7,549 bases of DNA. Origin: Roseovarius sp. (GTDB lineage: Bacteria > Pseudomonadota > Alphaproteobacteria > Rhodobacterales > Rhodobacteraceae). Below are positions 1 through 5,305 of the stretch, piece by piece. A program made the position numbers and the translations under genes. The stretch spans positions 1 to 7,549 of the forward strand of contig JALQUE010000135.1 of the NCBI GenBank assembly GCA_023260815.1. Reading direction: 5' to 3'. The notes below the pieces were generated by a model. The model was not told the DNA's origin and searched no databases. It saw nothing but the letters and a program-made list of their open reading frames with translations. How positions within the stretch are numbered: position 1 is the stretch's first letter; the number at the start of each line of letters is the position of its first letter.

Positions 1-1
1 G

Positions 2-94
2 GCTGGGGCACTGATCATGTGCTGGAACTTGTGGATGACCGTCAAACGGTCACCCGCAATACAATCTGCGCCTGTTGCGCAGCCTGCAGAATAA
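2..94 (+). CDS. ccoN: CcoN, cbb3-type cytochrome c oxidase subunit I, C-terminal end only (partial)
   Basis: An open frame enters from the left edge and ends at TAA (92-94), giving 30 visible residues. It begins with a hydrophobic stretch (GALIMCWNLWMTV), consistent with the last membrane helix. A short hydrophilic Ala/Pro-rich tail ending in QPAE follows. CcoN is the heme b / heme b3-CuB catalytic subunit that reduces oxygen in the cytoplasmic membrane. None of its catalytic residues lie in the window. The call rests mainly on position: it sits 12 nt upstream of a clear ccoO, where ccoN is found in ccoNOQP operons, and the tail looks right for the family. The promoter of this operon lies outside the window. 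Confidence 0.85.
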   Translation, partial: AGALIMCWNLWMTVKRSPAIQSAPVAQPAE

Positions 95-106
95 GGAAGA
101 TCATCA

Positions 107-835
107 ATGGGTATTCTTGATAAACATAAAGCGATTGAAACCAATGCGACCCTTTTGCTGATCCTCAGCTTTTTGGTTGTCACCATCGGTGGCTTGGTTC
201 AAATCGTGCCGCTGTTCTACCTTGATAACACAATCGAAAAGGTAGAAGGCGTGCGCCCCTATTCCCCGTTGGAATTGGCCGGCCGAGATATTTACATCCG
301 CGAAGGGTGCTATGTCTGCCACAGCCAGATGATCCGCCCCATGCGCGACGAAGTGGAGCGCTATGGCCATTACAGCCTTGCAGCGGAGTCGCAGTATGAC
401 CATCCGTTCCAGTGGGGGTCCAAGCGGACCGGGCCTGATCTGGCGCGTGTCGGTGGCCGCTACTCGGATGAATGGCATGTGGACCACCTGCGCGATCCGC
501 AATCGGTGGTGCCGGAATCGGTCATGCCGAAATACGGCTACCTTGAAAACCGCCTGATCGATCCGGAATACACCGCGGACCTGCTCAAGACCCATGCGTT
601 TGTCGGGGTGCCCTATACCGACGAGATGATCGAGAACGCAGCCGCGGATTTCCGCGCGCAGATCGATCCGTTCGGCGATTATGACGGCCTGATCGAGCGC
701 TATGGCGACAAGGTCAATGTGCGCAATTTCGACGGGCAGGCCGGGATTTCCGAGGCGGATGCGCTGATTGCCTATCTGCAGATGCTGGGCACGTTGGTCG
801 ATTTCTCGACCTTCACGCCCGTGGCCAGCCGGTAA
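107..835 (+). CDS. ccoO: CcoO, cbb3-type cytochrome c oxidase subunit II (membrane-anchored monoheme cytochrome c)
   Basis: The 242-residue protein has a short cytoplasmic N-terminus, one membrane anchor (about residues 13-34) and a periplasmic cytochrome c domain. The heme c site CYVCH is at residues 68-72, followed by SQMIRP. M140, in ESVMPKYGY, is the likely axial methionine. Known role of the family: CcoO passes electrons from CcoP to CcoN and is needed for a stable complex. The length is typical. The ATG at 107 is supported by AAGGAAGA (93-100), which overlaps the ccoN stop, and by the family-typical start MGILDKHK. It is 12 nt from ccoN and 12 nt from ccoQ, so it is almost certainly cotranscribed with both. 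Nothing appears truncated or unusual. Confidence 0.97.
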   Translation: MGILDKHKAIETNATLLLILSFLVVTIGGLVQIVPLFYLDNTIEKVEGVRPYSPLELAGRDIYIREGCYVCHSQMIRPMRDEVERYGHYSLAAESQYDHPFQWGSKRTGPDLARVGGRYSDEWHVDHLRDPQSVVPESVMPKYGYLENRLIDPEYTADLLKTHAFVGVPYTDEMIENAAADFRAQIDPFGDYDGLIERYGDKVNVRNFDGQAGISEADALIAYLQMLGTLVDFSTFTPVASR

Positions 836-847
836 GGAGGACAGATC

Positions 848-1042
848 ATGGAAACCTATTCCCTGCTTCGCGAATTCGCCGACAGCTGGATGCTGCTGTT
901 CCTGTTCACCTTCTTCATCGGCGTGGTGCTTTGGGTGTTCCGGCCCGGAGCGACCGAAACCTATGAAGATCCGTCAGGCATCCCCTTCCGGCATGAAGAC
1001 AAACCCGCCCGCGAGGGTGAGGCCGACGCCAAGGAGGCGTGA
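848..1042 (+). CDS. ccoQ: CcoQ, small cbb3 oxidase subunit IV
   Basis: This is a 64-residue protein with one hydrophobic helix (about residues 13-31, ending in VVLWVFRPG). A charged cytoplasmic tail rich in Glu, Lys and Asp follows. This plan, the RPG.. turn after the helix and the location between ccoO and ccoP identify CcoQ (FixQ). The family is known to stabilise the interaction of CcoP with the CcoNO core, and it binds no cofactor. The start at 848 has a near-perfect Shine-Dalgarno sequence (AAGGAGG, 834-840) that overlaps the ccoO stop codon, with a 7-nt spacer. The last codons (Lys-Glu-Ala) contain the Shine-Dalgarno sequence for ccoP, so translation of the two genes is probably coupled. 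Confidence 0.95.
   Translation: METYSLLREFADSWMLLFLFTFFIGVVLWVFRPGATETYEDPSGIPFRHEDKPAREGEADAKEA
1031..1037 (+). promoter_or_regulatory. Ribosome binding site that fixes the ccoP start
   Basis: AAGGAGG lies inside the last codons of ccoQ. It is 10 nt before ATG 1048 but only 1 nt before the in-frame GTG at 1039. The spacing therefore favours ATG 1048 as the ccoP start, three codons shorter than the longest open frame. Confidence 0.8.
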
Positions 1043-1047
1043 GAGAC

Positions 1048-1917
1048 ATGGCTAAGAAATCCGACAAGAAGCACGAGGTCGAAACCACCGGCCATGAGTG
1101 GGACGGCATCGAAGAATACAACAACCCCTTGCCGCGTTGGTGGCTGTGGGTGTTCTACGCCACCATCGTCTGGGCGATCTGGTATTCCATCGCCTATCCG
1201 GCATGGCCGATGATCTCGGGCGCGACCTCGGGGTATATGGGGTGGTCGACCCGGGAGAATGTGGCCCAGGAGATCGCCAAGGCCGAGGCCGCCAATGCCG
1301 GGATCAACGAGCAGCTTGCCTCGGTGGAGCTGGCATCGATTGCCGGCGATCCCGAACTTGCCACCTATGCGCGGTCTGCCGGAGCGTCTGTCTTCAAGAC
1401 GTGGTGCGCCCAGTGCCACGGCTCGGGGGCGGCGGGCGCCAAGGGCTATCCCAACTTGCAGGACGACGCTTGGCTGTGGGGTGGCACGATCGAGGATATC
1501 CACTATTCGATCAAGCATGGCATCCGCAACGAGGAAGACCCCGATGCGCGCTATTCGCAGATGCCCGCCTTCGGAGAGATCCTTGAGGCCGAGCAGATCG
1601 ATCAGGTGGTCAACTACGTGATGTCGATGTCGCCCAGCTATGAGCCGCGCGATGCGTCGATGGTTGCCGCCGGAGAGCAGGTCTATCTGGACAATTGCGC
1701 GGTCTGTCACGGCGATGGCGGTGAGGGCGACATTTATCAGGGTGCGCCGAACCTGTCTGATGCGATCTGGCTTTACGGCGGGGATTACGACACGCTGATG
1801 CACACGGTCACCAACTCGCGTTTTGGTGTCATGCCCCCGATGGGCGGCGCCGAGTTGAACGAGGCCGAGATTCGCGCCGTTGCAACCTATGTGCATCAAT
1901 TGGGTGGCGGCGAATGA
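1048..1917 (+). CDS. ccoP: CcoP, cbb3-type cytochrome c oxidase subunit III (membrane-anchored diheme cytochrome c)
   Basis: The 289-residue protein starts MAKKSDKKHE and carries the family-typical segment GHEWDGIEEYNNPLPRWW. One membrane helix (about residues 31-57) is followed by two periplasmic cytochrome c domains. The heme sites are CAQCH (residues 120-124) and CAVCH (217-221). Likely methionine ligands are M172 (QMPAF) and one of M262/M265 (VMPPM). The family accepts electrons from soluble or membrane-bound cytochrome c and feeds CcoO. I chose ATG 1048 over GTG 1039 because the AAGGAGG at 1031-1037 is correctly spaced only for 1048. It is the last gene of ccoNOQP, and a strong hairpin follows 54 nt after its stop. 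Length and motifs are ordinary, and the protein is intact. Confidence 0.97.
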   Translation: MAKKSDKKHEVETTGHEWDGIEEYNNPLPRWWLWVFYATIVWAIWYSIAYPAWPMISGATSGYMGWSTRENVAQEIAKAEAANAGINEQLASVELASIAGDPELATYARSAGASVFKTWCAQCHGSGAAGAKGYPNLQDDAWLWGGTIEDIHYSIKHGIRNEEDPDARYSQMPAFGEILEAEQIDQVVNYVMSMSPSYEPRDASMVAAGEQVYLDNCAVCHGDGGEGDIYQGAPNLSDAIWLYGGDYDTLMHTVTNSRFGVMPPMGGAELNEAEIRAVATYVHQLGGGE

Positions 1918-1941
1918 TCCCGCAGCCCCTGTAAAGAGATA

Positions 1942-1967
1942 CCCGCGGGTGGTTTTCCTCCCGCGGG
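1942..1967 (+). repeat. Short GC inverted repeat after ccoP
   Basis: CCCGCGGG at 1942-1949 is repeated at 1960-1967. The sequence is its own reverse complement, so the two copies can pair as an 8-bp stem around a 10-nt loop (TGGTTTTCCT). No T-run follows. It may help 3'-end formation or RNA stability of the ccoNOQP transcript. This is inferred from structure only. Confidence 0.5.
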
Positions 1968-1971
1968 GTCA

Positions 1972-2019
1972 GGCACCGGCCTTCCGTCCTGTTCGCGCGT
2001 TTCCAGGAAGGCCGGTGCC
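1972..2019 (+). terminator. Probable 3'-end hairpin / terminator of ccoNOQP
   Basis: GGCACCGGCCTTCC (1972-1985) pairs perfectly with GGAAGGCCGGTGCC (2006-2019), giving a 14-bp GC-rich stem with a 20-nt loop. The following bases are AATTTCG, so there is only a short T-run. It is therefore not a textbook intrinsic terminator. It could equally act with Rho or protect the transcript from 3' exonucleases. Its place between the convergent ccoP and minus-strand small ORF fits transcript separation, possibly in both directions. Confidence 0.65.
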
Positions 2020-2024
2020 AATTT

Positions 2025-2065
2025 CGTGACCATACGGGGCCGGACGTTGCCTTGGTCTGGTCACG
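2025..2065. repeat. Inverted repeat CGTGACCA / TGGTCACG
   Basis: CGTGACCA (2025-2032) and TGGTCACG (2058-2065) are perfect reverse complements, 8 bp each, separated by 25 nt. They sit directly after the 14-bp hairpin. Function is unknown: the pair could be a second weak hairpin or two half-sites. The long spacer makes chance a real possibility. Confidence 0.35.
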
Positions 2066-2076
2066 GTTGGCTTGAC

Positions 2077-2098
2077 GATCCTTGCGACTGAAAGGATC
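2077..2098. repeat. Small hairpin GATCCTT / AAGGATC
   Basis: GATCCTT (2077-2083) and AAGGATC (2092-2098) form a 7-bp stem with an 8-nt loop, and no T-run follows on either strand. It lies downstream of the minus-strand small ORF and could belong to its 3' untranslated region. The rest of 2099-2161 shows no gene or structure that I can support. Confidence 0.35.
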
Positions 2099-2161
2099 AG
2101 GAAGCCCCGCCAATCAGGACATAATAGGACGATCGCGACAGATCCGTGGGCCGACATTGGC

Positions 2162-2183
2162 GACGGGCACGGTCAGTCCCGTC
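2162..2183 (-). repeat. Hairpin over the stop codon of the minus-strand small ORF
   Basis: GACGGG (2162-2167) and CCCGTC (2178-2183) give a 6-bp GC stem with a 10-nt loop that spans the TGA of the small ORF (2175-2173). It could contribute to ending that transcript, but the stem is short and no T-run follows. The call is weak. Confidence 0.3.
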
Positions 2184-2328
2184 TGCGCGCTTCGAGATGG
2201 GCTTCGATTTCTGCCCGGCGGCGGTTGTCGAACCGTTCGGACCGGGACCAGTGGCTTGGCGGTCCCGATCTGTCCGTGAGGGTGTTCCGTGTGGCTGTCA
2301 TGAAAGATTTTGCAAACACGTTCAGCAT
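2173..2328 (-). CDS. Small basic protein of 51 residues, unrecognised, divergent from the LysR regulator
   Basis: On the minus strand, ATG (2328-2326) opens a 51-codon frame ending in TGA (2175-2173). A good Shine-Dalgarno sequence, AAAGGAAA, lies at 2340-2333, four bases from the ATG. The N-terminus (MLNVFAKSFMTATRN) is mildly amphipathic. The middle is Gly/Pro/Ser-rich (SGPPSHWS). The C-terminal third is highly charged and probably helical (RSERFDNRRRAEIEAHLEAR). There is no signal peptide, membrane helix or cysteine. About two thirds of third codon positions are G or C by hand count, compatible with a real gene here. I do not recognise the family. It lacks the usual DUF1127 signature, although small Arg-rich proteins of that kind are common in this group. 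Its divergent placement suggests the adjacent LysR protein may regulate it. The main alternative is a chance frame. Confidence 0.6.
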   Translation of the reverse strand: MLNVFAKSFMTATRNTLTDRSGPPSHWSRSERFDNRRRAEIEAHLEARRRD

Positions 2329-2332
2329 GGCG

Positions 2333-2340
2333 TTTCCTTT
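2333..2340 (-). promoter_or_regulatory. Ribosome binding site of the minus-strand small ORF
   Basis: Read on the minus strand the sequence is AAAGGAAA, four bases before the ATG, with the AGG core about 8 nt upstream. It is the main reason for treating the 51-codon frame as a real gene and for choosing this start over the internal ATG at codon 10. Confidence 0.55.
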
Positions 2341-2361
2341 CGCTGCGGTGAATTATCCTGT

Positions 2362-2378
2362 GAATATGGAAAATATTC
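2362..2378. promoter_or_regulatory. AT-rich palindrome GAATAT-N5-ATATTC, candidate operator
   Basis: GAATAT (2362-2367) and ATATTC (2373-2378) are perfect inverted 6-bp arms around GGAAA. The site lies between the divergent small ORF and the LysR gene, where LysR-type proteins normally bind. The symmetric positions do not give T-N11-A, so it is a candidate by position and symmetry only. Confidence 0.4.
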
Positions 2379-2395
2379 TGGCATTTTGCGATTCA

Positions 2396-2406
2396 GGAAT
2401 TATTCC
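2396..2406. promoter_or_regulatory. Compact palindrome GGAAT-T-ATTCC
   Basis: GGAAT (2396-2400) and ATTCC (2402-2406) form an 11-bp palindrome with a single central base, in the middle of the divergent intergenic region. It could be part of a promoter-operator array together with the flanking palindromes. Short palindromes also arise by chance in AT-rich DNA. Confidence 0.3.
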
Positions 2407-2410
2407 GTGA

Positions 2411-2427
2411 TGTAAGGAAATATTACA
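2411..2427 (+). promoter_or_regulatory. Candidate LysR-type box TGTAA-N7-TTACA over the regulator's own ribosome binding site
   Basis: TGTAA (2411-2415) and TTACA (2423-2427) are perfect inverted arms with 7 nt between them. They place T2413 and A2425 in the T-N11-A arrangement typical of LysR-type binding boxes. The site covers the AAGGAA ribosome binding site (2414-2419) and ends 2 nt before the ATG of the LysR gene. Binding here would fit autorepression. This is inference from sequence symmetry. Confidence 0.45.
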
Positions 2428-2429
2428 CT

Positions 2430-3311
2430 ATGGATTGGCGTTTCATGCCTCCGTTGACGGCCTTGCGCGCCTTTTCCGCGCTGGCTGAGACCGGATCTGC
2501 CAGTGCAGCTGGTGCCGCATTGAATGTCAGCCATGCCGCGATCAGCCAGCAGGTCACGGCGCTCGAGCGGCATATGGGCGTGGCGCTGGTGGATCGGTCC
2601 GTGCGGCCGCTGGCCCTGACGCCCGAGGGGCGCGATCTGGCCGATGCGCTGCGCGCAGGCTTTGGCGCCATCGCTCGCACGGTGGAGGCCCTGACTGGCG
2701 CGGATGCGGACCGGCCCCTGCAAGTGTCGACGACGCCGGGTTTTGCCGCTCAATGGCTGATGCCGCGTCTGCTGGATTTCCGCAACCGGCATCCCGGCGT
2801 CGATGTGATGATCAACCCCACGCCCGAACGTGTCCCACTGGAACCCGGCGGCATCGACATCGCCATCCGGCATGGCATGGGCCATTGGCCCGGGGTCGAT
2901 GCCGAGCGGCTGTTCTCCTCTCCGTTGGTTGTGGTGGCGGCGCCGTCTTTGGTGGCGGGCCGGACGGTTACCCGCCCGGAGGATCTGATCGATCTGCCTT
3001 GGGTGCAGGAATACGGCACCTCGGAGTCGACCGATTGGCTGAGCCGGAAGGGGCTTGCCTCGTTCCGTATCGGGGGTATGACGCAGGTGCCCGGCAACCT
3101 GCTGCTGGAAGGGGTGCGCCAGGGGCAGGGCGTGTCGCTGACCGTGCGGCAATGGGTCGAGGATGATGTGGCTGCAGGCCGTCTGCAATTGCTGTTCGAA
3201 GAACCCGAGGACACCGCCTATTACATCGTCACGCGGCCCGGAGCAGCGCGCGCCAAGGCCAAGGCCTTTATCGGGTGGCTGCGGCGGCAGGCCGCTGAGG
3301 CGGCGAATTGA
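2430..3311 (+). CDS. LysR-type transcriptional regulator, GcvA/AmpR-like
   Basis: The 293-residue protein has the usual LysR-family length. The N-terminal winged helix-turn-helix spans about residues 8-66. It includes LTALRAFSALAETGSASAA, the recognition region LNVSHAAISQQVTALE and the wing VDRSVRPLALTPEG. A linker helix (about 67-90) leads to a periplasmic-binding-protein-like effector domain (about 94-285) with the typical opening VSTTPGFAAQWLMPRL and the segment GIDIAIRHG, as in the GcvA/TrpI/AmpR group. The effector and target genes cannot be read from sequence. ATG 2430 is preceded by AAGGAA (2414-2419) with a 10-nt spacer. The gene sits between ccoNOQP and ccoGHIS, a place where none is usually found, and is divergent from a small ORF. 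The last codon lies 97 nt before ccoG, so read-through into ccoG is possible. Confidence 0.92.
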   Translation: MDWRFMPPLTALRAFSALAETGSASAAGAALNVSHAAISQQVTALERHMGVALVDRSVRPLALTPEGRDLADALRAGFGAIARTVEALTGADADRPLQVSTTPGFAAQWLMPRLLDFRNRHPGVDVMINPTPERVPLEPGGIDIAIRHGMGHWPGVDAERLFSSPLVVVAAPSLVAGRTVTRPEDLIDLPWVQEYGTSESTDWLSRKGLASFRIGGMTQVPGNLLLEGVRQGQGVSLTVRQWVEDDVAAGRLQLLFEEPEDTAYYIVTRPGAARAKAKAFIGWLRRQAAEAAN

Positions 3312-3330
3312 TCACTTTCAGAGTCAGAAT

Positions 3331-3344
3331 TTGATGCAGGTCAA
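3331..3344 (+). promoter_or_regulatory. FNR/FnrL box upstream of ccoG
   Basis: TTGATGCAGGTCAA matches the FNR consensus TTGAT-N4-ATCAA at 9 of 10 defined positions. It ends 64 bp before the GTG of ccoG and lies in the only sizeable gap upstream of that operon. If it acted at -41.5, transcription would begin near 3379, but I see no convincing -10 hexamer there. FNR-type control of cbb3 oxidase and its assembly genes is well established in Rhodobacter and relatives, so low-oxygen activation of ccoGHIS is likely. Confidence 0.8.
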
Positions 3345-3408
3345 GGCTGGTGCCGCCGCCACCTGAGACAAGACAAGGGAACAAGAACACGCATACCGGA
3401 GTGATTCC

Positions 3409-4845
3409 GTGTCTGACACCCAACCCGATGCCGCACCCAGCCTTTATGCCGCACGAGAACCGGTCTTTCCCAAGAAGGTCTACGGCAAGTTCCGTAACCT
3501 GAAATGGGCGATCCTGATCGTGACGCTTGGTATCTACTACGTCACGCCCTGGATACGCTGGGATCGCGGCCCAAACCTTCCGGATCAGGCGGTGCTTCTG
3601 GATTTGGCAAACCGGCGTTTCTTCTTCTTCTGGATCGAGATCTGGCCGCATGAGTTCTATTTCGTCGCCGGGCTTCTGGTGATGGCGGGGCTGGGGCTGT
3701 TCCTGTTCACCTCGGCGCTAGGCCGGGTTTGGTGCGGCTATGCCTGCCCGCAGACCGTCTGGACAGATCTTTTCATCCTTGTGGAGCGCTGGATCGAGGG
3801 CGATCGCAACGCCCGCCTGCGCCTGCACCGCCAGAAAAAGCTGGACGCCCGCAAGATCCGCCTGCGGCTGACCAAGTGGATCACGTGGCTTTTGATCGCG
3901 GTGGCCACGGGCGGCGCTTGGGTGTTCTATTTCACCGATGCGCCCACGCTGCTGGTGGATCTGTTCACGCTCAACGCGCATCCGATCGCCTATACCACCA
4001 TCGCCATCCTGACCGGCACCACCTTTGTGTTCGGCGGTTTCGCACGTGAACAAATCTGCATCTACGCCTGTCCCTGGCCGCGCATTCAGGCGGCGATGAT
4101 GGACGAAGACACCCTGACCGTGGGCTACCGTGAATGGCGTGGCGAGCCGCGCAAGAATTCCGACGAGGTGAAGGCCGGGCAAGAGCAGGGCGACTGCATT
4201 GATTGCATGGCTTGCGTCAATGTCTGCCCGGTGGGCATCGACATCCGCGAAGGCCAGCAGCTTGAATGCATCACCTGCGCGCTTTGCATCGACGCCTGCG
4301 ACGACATCATGGCCAAGATCGGCAAGCCCCGCGGTTTGATCGATTACATGGCCCTGACCGACGAGCAATCCGAACGCGCCGGTGGCACACCCAAGCCGAT
4401 CATCAAGCACATCCTGCGTCCGCGCACGATCCTGTATACCGTGTTGTGGGCGCTGGTCGGTGTCGGGCTGGTTTTTGCGCTGTTCATCCGGCCAGAAGTG
4501 GACATGACCGTCGCGCCGGTGCGCAACCCGACCTATGTGACCCTGTCGGACGGTTCGATCCGCAATGTCTATGAGGTGCGCCTGCGCAACAGGCACGGCG
4601 AGGACCGCCCCTACAACCTGTCGGTCAAGGGCGATCCGACGATCCGTCTGGCGCTTGAGGGCACCCCCTATGCCACTGTCGACGTGCCTGCTGACAGCAC
4701 CATGTTGCAACGGGTCTATCTTGTCGCGCCTCCGGGCTCGGCCCCGGCGCAAAGCGAACGCACCGAAGTGCGCCTGTGGGTCGAGGACATCTCGACAGGC
4801 GATCGGGCTTATGAAGACACCGTATTCAATGGAAGGGACAACTGA
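3409..4845 (+). CDS. ccoG: CcoG (FixG/RdxA/RdxB family) cupric reductase / Fe-S membrane protein for cbb3 assembly
   Basis: The 478-residue protein has about five membrane helices (near residues 33-50, 83-104, 157-175, 194-212 and 338-360). Two cytoplasmic [4Fe-4S] motifs are present: C263/C266/C269/C273 (CIDCMACVNVCP) and C287/C290/C293/C297 (CITCALCIDAC). Further conserved membrane cysteine pairs are C109/C113 (WCGYACPQ) and C217/C221 (CIYACPW). The C-terminus (about 365-478) is a periplasmic Ig-like FixG domain. Work on the Rhodobacter capsulatus protein shows that the family reduces Cu(II) to Cu(I) for delivery to the oxidase. The start is GTG 3409, supported by CGGAG (3397-3401) with a 7-nt spacer. 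The stop overlaps the ccoH start by one base (TGATG). An FNR-type box lies upstream. All key cysteines are intact. Confidence 0.96.
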   Translation: MSDTQPDAAPSLYAAREPVFPKKVYGKFRNLKWAILIVTLGIYYVTPWIRWDRGPNLPDQAVLLDLANRRFFFFWIEIWPHEFYFVAGLLVMAGLGLFLFTSALGRVWCGYACPQTVWTDLFILVERWIEGDRNARLRLHRQKKLDARKIRLRLTKWITWLLIAVATGGAWVFYFTDAPTLLVDLFTLNAHPIAYTTIAILTGTTFVFGGFAREQICIYACPWPRIQAAMMDEDTLTVGYREWRGEPRKNSDEVKAGQEQGDCIDCMACVNVCPVGIDIREGQQLECITCALCIDACDDIMAKIGKPRGLIDYMALTDEQSERAGGTPKPIIKHILRPRTILYTVLWALVGVGLVFALFIRPEVDMTVAPVRNPTYVTLSDGSIRNVYEVRLRNRHGEDRPYNLSVKGDPTIRLALEGTPYATVDVPADSTMLQRVYLVAPPGSAPAQSERTEVRLWVEDISTGDRAYEDTVFNGRDN

Positions 4846-5300
4846 TGGCGGAGCGTAAACTGACCGGCAAGCATGTGTTTGCCATTTTTGGAGGCGCATT
4901 CGGCGTCATCATCAGCGTCAATCTGGTACTGGCCTATTCGGCAGTGAACACCTTTCCGGGTCTCGAAGTGCGCAACTCCTATGTCGCAAGCCAGACCTTC
5001 AACGATCGCAAGGCCGCCCAGGAGGCGCTTGGCTGGACCATCGGCGCCCATCACAAGGAGGGGATGCTGACCCTGTCGATCACCGATGCTGCGGGCACGC
5101 CGGTTGAGGCGGAGATGCTGGACGCCACGGTCGGGCGCGCCACGCATGTGGCCGAGGACGTGACCCCCGATTTTCGCTTCGACGGGCAGGCCTATGTGGC
5201 GTCGGTGCCGCTTGGTGATGGCAACTGGAACATTCGCATGACCGCGCTGGCCGAGGATGGCACCGAATTTCAACAGCGTGTCGTGTTGATCAAGGATTGA
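4845..5300 (+). CDS. ccoH: CcoH (FixH family), cbb3 oxidase assembly protein
   Basis: The 151-residue protein has one N-terminal membrane helix (about residues 11-32) after a short basic leader, then a periplasmic FixH domain. The segment after the helix, NTFPGLEVRNSYVASQTFN, is characteristic of the family. The remainder is predicted beta-rich (LTLSITDAAGTPV, YVASVPLGDGNWNI). Members interact with the oxidase subunits and are required for stable cbb3 assembly; the biochemical activity is not settled. The ATG at 4845 shares its A with the ccoG stop. GGAAGGGA (4831-4838) provides the ribosome binding site, so translation is probably coupled to ccoG. The frame ends 5 nt before the chosen ccoI start. 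No cysteine is present, so any role in metal handling would be indirect. Confidence 0.94.
   Translation: MAERKLTGKHVFAIFGGAFGVIISVNLVLAYSAVNTFPGLEVRNSYVASQTFNDRKAAQEALGWTIGAHHKEGMLTLSITDAAGTPVEAEMLDATVGRATHVAEDVTPDFRFDGQAYVASVPLGDGNWNIRMTALAEDGTEFQQRVVLIKD
5292..5296 (+). promoter_or_regulatory. Ribosome binding site that fixes the ccoI start
   Basis: AAGGA lies in the last codons of ccoH. It is 9 nt before ATG 5306 but directly abuts the in-frame TTG at 5297. ATG 5306 is therefore the better start, three codons shorter than the longest open frame. Confidence 0.75.
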
Positions 5301-5305
5301 CGCCG

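Noticed and set aside
1969..2157. Minus-strand open frame of 62 codons downstream of the small ORF
   Set aside because: No Shine-Dalgarno sequence precedes its ATG, and it runs through the 14-bp hairpin and other inverted repeats. Its composition looks like translated non-coding DNA.
2173..2328. Assignment of the small ORF to DUF1127
   Set aside because: Small Arg-rich DUF1127 proteins often lie near LysR genes in Rhodobacterales, but the typical ending with a conserved D-I-G-L type motif is not present here, so I leave it unnamed.
2072..2410. Plus-strand open frame of 112 codons between ccoP and the LysR gene
   Set aside because: It starts at a TTG without a ribosome binding site, has no recognisable domain, and runs antisense across the better-supported small ORF and through the AT-rich operator region.
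2387..2415. Sigma70-type promoter TTGCGA-N17-GATGTA for the LysR gene
   Set aside because: The -35-like hexamer is plausible, but the -10 hexamer matches only two of six positions. It would put the start site inside the ribosome binding region.
3308..3321. Second FNR box TTGATCACTTTCAG overlapping the LysR stop codon
   Set aside because: Only the left half-site matches well; the right half matches 3 of 5 positions. It is noted with the main box but is too weak to annotate.
3718..4899. Long minus-strand open frame (393 codons) opposite ccoG, and similar frames opposite ccoP and ccoI
   Set aside because: Long antisense frames are common opposite GC-rich genes with strong third-position bias. 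The plus-strand proteins carry complete, conserved motifs, while the antisense products resemble nothing coherent.
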